Shown piece by piece: positions 57,911 through 64,000 of a DNA stretch of 64,000 bases (the first letter of the stretch is position 1; each line of letters begins with the position of its first letter). The translations under genes and the position numbers were made by a program. Source of the DNA: Methylobacter sp. S3L5C (GTDB lineage Bacteria; Pseudomonadota; Gammaproteobacteria; Methylococcales; Methylomonadaceae). Under the pieces are notes generated by a model. It saw nothing but the letters and a program-made list of their open reading frames with translations, had not been told where the DNA came from and did no database searches. Where the stretch lies: assembly GCF_022788635.1 (NCBI RefSeq), contig NZ_CP076024.1:62001-126000 (forward strand), written 5' to 3'.

Positions 57911-60805
57911 TCACTCATAATCCGATAACGGCGGACAACTGCACACCACATGCCGATCCCCATAGACATTATCAATACGGCCAACGGGCGGCCAGTATTT
58001 ATCATCATGCTGATGATTATCAGGGAAAAAAGCCTGTTGTTTCGAGTAAGGCAGCGTCCATTCTTCCAACAATAACCGGTGGGTATGCGGCGCGTTATGC
58101 AGCACATTATTTTCAGTATCGGCACTACCCTCTTCAATGGCCTTAATTTCCTGACGTATTGAAATTAACGCCGCACAAAAACGATTAATCTCGGCTTTAC
58201 CCTCACTTTCTGTCGGCTCAATCATCAACGTATCAGCAACCGGAAACGACACGGTGGGCGCATGAAAACCATAATCAATCAAGCGCTTGGCAATATCTTC
58301 AACCGTTATGCCACAGGATTTTTTAAAAGCATGGCAATCGATAATACACTCATGAGCAACCCAACCATTTTTGCCGGTATATAAAATTGGATAAAAAGCT
58401 GCCAGACGTTTGGCAATATAATTGGCATTTAAAATCGCCGTTAAAGTAGCACGCTTTAAACCTGCGGCCCCCATCATGGCGATATAAGCCCACGAAATGG
58501 TATAAATACTGGCAGATCCCCACGGTGCAGCAGATACGGTGCCGATAGTGCCATGCCCGCCTTTGGCAGGATTAACGCCCTCAACGACCGGATGATCAGG
58601 CAAGAAAGCCGCCAGATGTGCGCCGACTCCAATCGGACCAACACCCGGGCCACCACCGCCATGCGGAATACAAAATGTTTTATGCAAATTAAGATGGGCA
58701 ACATCCGCGCCAATTTTGCCCGGACGACTTAAACCCACCAAAGCATTAAAGTTGGCACCATCCAGATAAACCTGTCCGCCATGCTGATGAACAAGATCAC
58801 AAATTTCCCTGAAGGCTTCTTCAAAAACACCATGCGTAGACGGATAAGTAATCATTAAAGCAGCTAGCGTATTTTTGTATTCCGCCAGTTTTGCGTGTAA
58901 ATCATCCAGACTGATATTGCCGTTTTCATCGCAGGCAACCACCACTACGTCAAGACCGGCCAGCGTTGCACTGGCAGGATTGGTGCCATGTGCAGAAGCC
59001 GGTATCAGGCAGATAGTGCGCTGCGTCTGACCTGAGACCTCATGATATTTACGGATCACCAGTAAGCCGGTGTATTCACCTTGGGAACCGGCGTTGGGTT
59101 GCAGTGAAAAAGCATCAAAACCGGTCAGATCACATAACATTTCTTCCAGTTCGGCAAACATTTGCTGATAACCATGAGTCTGGTACAACGGCGCGAACGG
59201 ATGCAAGCCGTTAAATTCATGGTAAGAAATAGTTTGCATTTCAGTGGCTGCATTCAGCTTCATCGTACAAGAACCCAACGGTATCATGGAACGATCCAAC
59301 GCTATATCGCGCCGCGCCAGTCGGCGCATATAACGCATCATTTCCGTTTCCGAATGATAGCGCTCAAATACCGGATGTTGCAGAATTTTATCGCTACGTA
59401 ATAACCGTTCCGGGATGCAGTCAATGATACCGGCATCAAGACTGTTAATATCTGGAAGGCCTGCCGTAGCCGAGGCAAAAACCTGCCAAACATCTCTTAA
59501 ATTTTTTCGTGTCGTAGTTTCATCTAACGAAATACCTAAGTGGTCTGCGCCAATGATACGAAAATTAATGATGGCTTCCTCGGCATTTGCAGCAAAACGT
59601 TTGGCCCTATTAGGCACATAAATCACCAGCGTATCAAAATAACAATCACTGACAACCGTATGGCCCAACTGCGTTAATCCCGCTGCCAAAATTTGCGTGT
59701 AGCGATGCACGCGACCGGCAATCAACCGCAAACCTTCGGCACCGTGATAAACCGCATAAAATCCGGCGATAACGGCAAGTAAAACCTGCGAGGTACAAAT
59801 ATTGCTGGTCGCTTTATCCCGGCGAATATGCTGCTCGCGGGTTTGCAACGCCAGTCGCAGCCCAATCTCGCCGTGACTGTCTTTGGATACGCCAATAATC
59901 CGACCCGGAATCGCGCGTTTATAAGCCTCCCTGGTGGCAAAAAAAGCGGCATGCGGCCCGCCATAACCCATAGGTACACCAAAGCGCTGAGAACTGCCGA
60001 CCACAATATCAACACCAAAGGCCGCCGGTGGTTTTAGTAATACCAGACTTAATAAATCCGCCGCCACCGTAATCAGCGCACCTTTGTCATGCGCCATGAC
60101 CGTCATGTGGCCAAGGTCTTTTATTTCTCCGGTAGTACCCGGATATTGTACGATCAGGGCAAAAAAATCCTGCTGTTCCAGCTCATGACAAGGGTCACCA
60201 ACAATAACGTCATAACCTAATGAACGGGCGCGGGTTTTAATAACAGCCAGTGTTTGCGGGTGGCAATGCTGATCGATAACAACATTATTGGACAAACTTT
60301 TCGACAAGCGCCGCGACATGGTCATTGCTTCTGCCGCCGCCGTTGCTTCATCAAGTAAGGAGGCATTGGCCAGCTCCATGCCGGTTAAATCGATAATCAC
60401 CTGCTGAAAATTTAACAATGCCTCCAGCCTGCCCTGACTAACCTCGGCCTGATAAGGCGTATAAGCGGTGTACCAACCAGGATTTTCCAGCACATTACGC
60501 TTAATCACCGCCGGCATCACCGTGTCGTAATAACCCATACCAATCATTGAGGTAAACACTTTATTACGGCCGCGCATATCACGCAAAAGTTTGATAACCG
60601 CACGCTCACTGATCGTTTCGGTAAGTTTTAACGGCTCATGATTAAGAATATTGGCAGGAATGGCTTGCTCGATAATATCATCCAGCTCGGTTAAACCCAG
60701 CTCAGTGAGCATTTCCTGAATTTGCTGTGGATTGGGACCAATATGACGCTGAATAAAATTACCGCGCATTTCTAACTTGTCCAGACTAACACGAGAGATT
60801 GGCAT
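57911..60805 (-). CDS. gcvP: Glycine dehydrogenase (decarboxylating), P protein
   Basis: GcvP decarboxylates glycine and passes the aminomethyl group to the H protein. The 964-residue single-chain (fused alpha-beta) form is present, with the PLP lysine Lys709 in '[17 protein letters not shown]' and the glycine-rich region following. It starts 5 bp after the gcvT stop, so the two are one operon. gcvH is not adjacent. The last residues run into an unrelated antisense open frame, which I do not count. Confidence 0.97.
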   Translation of the reverse strand: MPISRVSLDKLEMRGNFIQRHIGPNPQQIQEMLTELGLTELDDIIEQAIPANILNHEPLKLTETISERAVIKLLRDMRGRNKVFTSMIGMGYYDTVMPAVIKRNVLENPGWYTAYTPYQAEVSQGRLEALLNFQQVIIDLTGMELANASLLDEATAAAEAMTMSRRLSKSLSNNVVIDQHCHPQTLAVIKTRARSLGYDVIVGDPCHELEQQDFFALIVQYPGTTGEIKDLGHMTVMAHDKGALITVAADLLSLVLLKPPAAFGVDIVVGSSQRFGVPMGYGGPHAAFFATREAYKRAIPGRIIGVSKDSHGEIGLRLALQTREQHIRRDKATSNICTSQVLLAVIAGFYAVYHGAEGLRLIAGRVHRYTQILAAGLTQLGHTVVSDCYFDTLVIYVPNRAKRFAANAEEAIINFRIIGADHLGISLDETTTRKNLRDVWQVFASATAGLPDINSLDAGIIDCIPERLLRSDKILQHPVFERYHSETEMMRYMRRLARRDIALDRSMIPLGSCTMKLNAATEMQTISYHEFNGLHPFAPLYQTHGYQQMFAELEEMLCDLTGFDAFSLQPNAGSQGEYTGLLVIRKYHEVSGQTQRTICLIPASAHGTNPASATLAGLDVVVVACDENGNISLDDLHAKLAEYKNTLAALMITYPSTHGVFEEAFREICDLVHQHGGQVYLDGANFNALVGLSRPGKIGADVAHLNLHKTFCIPHGGGGPGVGPIGVGAHLAAFLPDHPVVEGVNPAKGGHGTIGTVSAAPWGSASIYTISWAYIAMMGAAGLKRATLTAILNANYIAKRLAAFYPILYTGKNGWVAHECIIDCHAFKKSCGITVEDIAKRLIDYGFHAPTVSFPVADTLMIEPTESEGKAEINRFCAALISIRQEIKAIEEGSADTENNVLHNAPHTHRLLLEEWTLPYSKQQAFFPDNHQHDDKYWPPVGRIDNVYGDRHVVCSCPPLSDYE

Positions 60806-60810
60806 AGTGT

Positions 60811-61893
60811 TTACCTAAGGTAGCGGTGGGGAATAAAAGGCAATTTTGTTACTGTAACCGGAATCTTTCGCTCCCGTACCAAGGCGTACAAAGTATTGCC
60901 CAGAGTGGCGGCGTTACGCTCAAGCAGTGCCATGGCAACGGGTTTACCCAAACTGGGAGAAAAACTGCCACTGGTCACAATACCAAGCGCCTGATCGTCG
61001 TTATTAACAACAACACTGCCCTCTCTTACCGGTATTTTGCTTTCGACCAGCAAGCCGGTACGGATTTTTTCAGGGCCGTGCTGCAACTGTTGTAAAATTT
61101 TATCCGCGCCGGGAAAGTGCTTGTGGCCTTTTTTAAATAGCCATTGCAACCCGGCTTCAACGGGCGTGATGGCTTCATTAAGTTCATGTCCATAAAGACA
61201 TAAACCCGCTTCCAGCCGCAAGGTATCGCGGGCGCCCAAACCAACTGCCTCAACGTCTTCTTCTGCAAGTAACCAACCAGCCAGTTGCTCGGCATCTTGA
61301 TTGGCGACTGAAATTTCAAAACCATCCTCACCGGTATAACCGCTACGGCTAATGCTACAAGCCAGCCCGTTAATGGTGGCTGCACAAGATTGCATAAATA
61401 ATAATCCCGCAGCTTCCTTTGAAAATTTGGCCATTACGCTGGCAGCAGCCGGGCCTTGAAGCGCTAATAAAGCCTGATCAGGCAAGTCTTTAAACGTACA
61501 TCGACCGAATAAGCGATTTTTTAACCAGCTAAAATCCTTATCTTTACAGGCAGCATTAACAATAATCATCAACCCGGCCTCAACACGGGTAATGATAATG
61601 TCATCGATAATACCGCCCTCATTATTGGTTAAGACGGTATATTTTTGGGCTCCCATGTTAAGCCCGGTAATATCACTGGGCGTTAACTGCTCAAGCTCAC
61701 TGGCTGCGTTATCGCCTAAAATCAGGCATTGCCCCATGTGGGAAATATCAAAAAAACCCGCATGGCTGCGGCAATGCAAATGTTCATGAATAATACCCTG
61801 GCCATAGTGCACAGGCATTTGATAACCGGCAAAAGGCACCATTTTGGCACCCAGCTTAAGATGAAGATCACAAAGCGGCGTCTGTTTTAACAT
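60811..61893 (-). CDS. gcvT: Glycine cleavage system T protein (aminomethyltransferase)
   Basis: GcvT releases ammonia from the H-protein-bound aminomethyl group and forms 5,10-methylene-H4F, feeding the C1 pool. The 360-residue protein has '[20 protein letters not shown]', '[12 protein letters not shown]' and '[11 protein letters not shown]' (folate-binding region). I see no conserved glycine riboswitch core upstream. It is the first gene of gcvT-gcvP. Confidence 0.96.
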   Translation of the reverse strand: MLKQTPLCDLHLKLGAKMVPFAGYQMPVHYGQGIIHEHLHCRSHAGFFDISHMGQCLILGDNAASELEQLTPSDITGLNMGAQKYTVLTNNEGGIIDDIIITRVEAGLMIIVNAACKDKDFSWLKNRLFGRCTFKDLPDQALLALQGPAAASVMAKFSKEAAGLLFMQSCAATINGLACSISRSGYTGEDGFEISVANQDAEQLAGWLLAEEDVEAVGLGARDTLRLEAGLCLYGHELNEAITPVEAGLQWLFKKGHKHFPGADKILQQLQHGPEKIRTGLLVESKIPVREGSVVVNNDDQALGIVTSGSFSPSLGKPVAMALLERNAATLGNTLYALVRERKIPVTVTKLPFIPHRYLR

Positions 61894-61981
61894 GGCAGTT
61901 ATTTATCTCGGCAGATAAGTAAGGATCTTTAGTGTAACGCTGAAAAAATGTTAAGCCAAGCTGGTTAAAAACATTATTCAC

Positions 61982-62005
61982 CACGAAGACACGAAGTACA
62001 CGAAG
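61982..62005. repeat. Three CACGAAG direct repeats
   Basis: CACGAAG occurs at 61982-61988, 61990-61996 and 61999-62005. Short arrays of this kind are widespread intergenic repeats in proteobacteria. They lie at the start of a group of unrelated repeats upstream of gcvT. Confidence 0.7.
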
Positions 62006-62028
62006 AAAAACAATTACTTTTATCGATG

Positions 62029-62048
62029 CCGGTCGGGATTTGTAACCC
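62029..62048. repeat. Truncated REP-like element
   Basis: CCGGTCGGGATTTGTAACCC matches the first 20 bases of the perfect palindrome at 40984-41009 with one difference (T for C at the 16th base); the second arm is then lost. Confidence 0.7.
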
Positions 62049-62070
62049 ACGTCACGCTTGGAATTTAGCC

Positions 62071-62100
62071 GTAGGATGTGCTGAGGAATGAAGCGCATCG
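62071..62100. repeat. Fragment related to the GGATGGG palindrome family
   Basis: GTAGGATGTGCTGAGG followed by AATGAAGCGCATCG is a half-element resembling one arm of the palindrome at 27817-27900 (ATAGGATGGGTAGAGG... ACCCATC). Whether they are one family needs alignment with other copies. Confidence 0.5.
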
Positions 62101-62120
62101 TTTGTCATTGGTAGTTATTC

Positions 62121-62200
62121 ACCTCCTCCTTTAAACAAGGGGGATTGAGGAAGATTTATCTAATAAAATCTCCCCTGTCCCCTCTTTTTCAAAGAGGGGA
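62121..62200. repeat. 80-bp imperfect palindromic element
   Basis: The left arm (62121-62156) and right arm (62166-62200) are partly complementary around a 9-base centre: AGATTT against AAATCT and runs of G against C. The right arm holds a perfect inner hairpin, CCCCTCTTT/AAAGAGGGG (62179-62199). Such 'ccccTTTtt..AAAgggg' units are common dispersed intergenic repeats. Confidence 0.7.
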
Positions 62201-62253
62201 CTGAATAATGTAAAATACAAAGTCATGACTCTATAACTTACTACCCTCACTCT

Positions 62254-63075
62254 ATGATTCCTGCTGACGTTCACACTGAAATTATGCATCGTTTGGCTAA
62301 AACCGAGCACGAACAAGGTGTACGAATTTTACTGGCGGTTGAATCAGGCAGCAGGGCCTGGGGCTTTGCCTCTGCCAATAGCGATTTCGATGTGCGTTTT
62401 ATTTATGCCAGGCCAACGGCTTGGTATCTTGCAGTAGATCTTGAAGAACGGCGTGATGTGATTGAATACGCCATCACCGATGATATTGATCTCAATGGCT
62501 GGGATGTGCGAAAAACGTTACGCCTGTTATGGAAATCAAACCCCACTATTGTGGAATGGCTGCAATCGCCATTTATCTATAGCGAAGTTGGTGGCTTTAC
62601 ACAAAACGCCAGAGCATTATTGCCTACAGTGTATTCGTGCGCAAGCGGGATTTATCACTACCGCAACATGGCAAAAACCAACTACCGTGGTTATTTACGT
62701 GCTGACTTGGTACCACTCAAAAAATATTTTTATGTGCTGCGCCCGTTATTATCGGTACGCTGGCTGGAGCGCTATGGTACTCCTGCCCCGATTGAGTTTT
62801 CCAGGTTACTGCACCTGATTGAAGGAGAGCCTGAGTTACTGGCTGATATAGCAATCTTGCTTGAAAAGAAAAGCGCATCGGCAGAGTTGGGGCTGTCAAA
62901 ACCCTTTGCCGGTATCAATGCATTTATCGTCGCTGAATTGGAACGTCTGGAAGCTATGGTGCCCATACATAGGCAAAAGCCGGAACCACTTGGTCAACTT
63001 AATGCCTTGTTCCATGCCACGTTAGACGAAGCGCTTTCTAAATCAGAAACCAACCTAAATAGCCAAACTGATTAA
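62254..63075 (+). CDS. Pol-beta-type nucleotidyltransferase (YcgL/RlaP family)
   Basis: This 273-residue protein has a polymerase-beta-fold nucleotidyltransferase motif, GS at 32-33 in 'ESGSRAWGF' and the acidic pair Asp44-x-Asp46 in 'SDFDVRFIY'. It also has the family blocks 'LNGWDVRKTLRLLWKSNPT' and 'NYRGYL'. This matches the RlaP/YcgL group, linked by others to RNA repair. It transfers a nucleotide to an unidentified acceptor. The gene stands alone downstream of the repeat cluster; its 3' end overlaps the decayed GDSL gene on the other strand. Confidence 0.85.
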   Translation: MIPADVHTEIMHRLAKTEHEQGVRILLAVESGSRAWGFASANSDFDVRFIYARPTAWYLAVDLEERRDVIEYAITDDIDLNGWDVRKTLRLLWKSNPTIVEWLQSPFIYSEVGGFTQNARALLPTVYSCASGIYHYRNMAKTNYRGYLRADLVPLKKYFYVLRPLLSVRWLERYGTPAPIEFSRLLHLIEGEPELLADIAILLEKKSASAELGLSKPFAGINAFIVAELERLEAMVPIHRQKPEPLGQLNALFHATLDEALSKSETNLNSQTD

Positions 63076-63441
63076 GACAATAACAGAAGGTTTTGGAACG
63101 GCAGAGGCGTAAAACTCTCCGGTAATGAGCGCTATCCAAAAAACAGATAGCAATCAGAATTTTGATAAACTTTAGATACTAAAGTATTAATGCAAGCATC
63201 GGTCGTATTATCAAATCCGTAGGCTAAAAGGGTTTGCCTGAACCAGTTATGTATATGGTGACAGGCACTGAATAGTACCTGATCAGGTAACAGCCACTGT
63301 GCTATAAAAACTACCACCATCAAACAGACTGTCACCAAAGACAAAAATATTATTGATCGACATCGCAGATGACAATATTAGAAATAATACGGCCGGAAGA
63401 AAAATACAGCAGTTCATTATATTTTGCTTAAAAACAGCCAT
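63055..63441 (-). pseudogene. Remnant of a GDSL esterase with PEP-CTERM-like tail
   Basis: On the minus strand three frames carry successive pieces of one protein. First is a signal-like segment and the GDSL block 'FVFGDSLFDGG'. After a large internal loss comes 'AYGFDNTTDACIN' and 'CYLFFG', the region before the catalytic Asp-His block. A third frame gives 'GEFYASAVPKPSVIVL', which looks like a degraded PEP-CTERM signal (VPEPS type), ending at a stop at 63055-63057. Block order matches GDSL/SGNH lipases, but roughly 250 residues are missing and several one-base shifts are needed to read through. The start at 63441 is approximate. Confidence 0.8.
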
Positions 63442-63829
63442 TTTGATTTTGTAATAAAAATAAGCCAACGAGCGTTGCATGAATTTTGTAAAAATAACTT
63501 TTCAAAACCGATAAAGTTTTAAGGAGTTAACAAATAACTTAATTGAACCCACGTCTTAATTTTAAATTAATAGCACAATACAGGAATATTGCTGGTGATT
63601 ATCATCATCCACCTCAAGACTTCCCCAAACAGTCATCTTTTAAGTGTGTAGGTATTTGTACGAATAGACAAGCGTATGTTTCTTAGTAAAATTTATTATA
63701 GCAATGGAATGCGCTAAATTAATTTTTGCTATTGAGCCGGCCTCATCCATTCATATAATCAAACCCAACCTTAACACCACTTCGTCTTCACTCAGGGTAT
63801 GGTTATCACTTTCTTAAGGAGAAATAGCC
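63442..63829. other. Intergenic region
   Basis: These 388 A+T-rich bases have no gene that I can support. A TAAGGAG ribosome-binding site at 63815-63821 serves the final reading frame. Confidence 0.4.
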
Positions 63830-64000
63830 ATGACTACCATTACCTCAAAAGACTTGGAAATAGTCCGTCCCAATATGGGCAGTCCATTAATTATTGTCCC
63901 CAACGGGCTACTGGATTTTGAAATCACTGTCGCCTACTTCATTCCTTGGGAAAAGCCGGAAAAAAAAGAACTTCCAAGCTATCAAGAAGTGTTGGCGCTT
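63830..64000 (+). CDS. Start of an unidentified gene (3' end outside window)
   Basis: The first 57 codons are open from an ATG at 63830 with AAGGAG 8 bases upstream, so the start is well supported. The peptide begins 'MTTITSKDLEIVRPNMGSPL' and includes 'VPNGLLDFEITVAYF'. It has no signal peptide or membrane segment. I do not recognise the family from this length. Confidence 0.7.
   Translation, partial: MTTITSKDLEIVRPNMGSPLIIVPNGLLDFEITVAYFIPWEKPEKKELPSYQEVLAL

Noticed and set aside
57871-60037. Several open frames antisense to or within gcvP
   Set aside because: They are shadows of the gcvP frame, which is fully accounted for by conserved motifs.
61868-62098. 76-residue minus-strand frame upstream of gcvT
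   Set aside because: It is made of the CACGAAG and REP-like repeats and has no family features.
61894-62253. Glycine riboswitch upstream of gcvT
   Set aside because: The conserved riboswitch core is not visible; the region is dominated by repeats. A covariance search would settle it.
63132-63480. Two short minus-strand frames as independent genes
   Set aside because: Together they carry successive blocks of one GDSL esterase, so they are better explained as a pseudogene.

Overview
The window is a piece of a chromosome from a gammaproteobacterium, most likely a methanotroph or methylotroph of the order Methylococcales. This rests on four things. The gene order is gammaproteobacterial (trpFBA-accD-folC-dedD-cvpA-purF-metZ; rpsB-tsf-pyrH-frr-uppS-cdsA-dxr-rseP; map-glnD; pncC next to mutS). 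There is a methanol dehydrogenase of the lanthanide-dependent XoxF type, a methenyl-tetrahydrofolate cyclohydrolase (fchA), and exported proteins with VPLP/PEP-CTERM tails. No phage, transposase, CRISPR array or rRNA was found; three tRNA genes are present.

Layout. 1-1056: end of a double ABC-ATPase gene. 1231-11160: tryptophan, fatty-acid, folate, purine and methionine genes plus a PfkB-family kinase. 11523-13997: gap and pyk. 14122-20824: uvrD, small membrane proteins, and a cutA-dsbD-tlpA operon in which DsbD carries two N-terminal domains. 21115-25552: pncC and mutS, separated by about 1 kb of inserted DNA that includes a small exported lipocalin-like protein and a decayed copy of the mutS start. 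25740-28824: an accessory stretch with a VPLP-CTERM protein, 1.4 kb of non-coding DNA with a 21-bp periodic repeat array, a long palindrome, and a stand-alone nucleoside-deoxyribosyltransferase/TIR-like protein that is a defence candidate. 29023-37261: dsbC, then the rseP-to-rpsB operon on the minus strand. 37546-49147: map-glnD, slyD, yadGH-type ABC exporter, ppx with an unknown membrane-anchored protein, parC and a thioesterase. 49602-49860: tRNA-His, tRNA-Arg and tRNA-Pro. 49974-53653: fchA, cysS, a periplasmic cyclophilin and lpxH. 54036-55961: xoxF. 56599-61893: an outer-membrane barrel protein and gcvT-gcvP. 61979-62200: a cluster of unrelated short repeats. 62254-64000: a nucleotidyltransferase, a wrecked GDSL esterase gene with a PEP-CTERM-like tail, and the start of an unidentified gene.

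Several genes fit together functionally. DsbC (isomerase), DsbD (electron supply) and the TlpA-like protein serve periplasmic disulfide and cytochrome maturation, which matters for XoxF, a periplasmic quinoprotein with a vicinal disulfide. XoxF, FchA and the glycine cleavage proteins belong to C1 metabolism. The most notable observations are the doubled DsbD alpha domain, the 21-bp periodic array, the mutS-start duplication, the defence candidate and the GDSL pseudogene. I do not see a clear multi-gene system of a wholly new kind.
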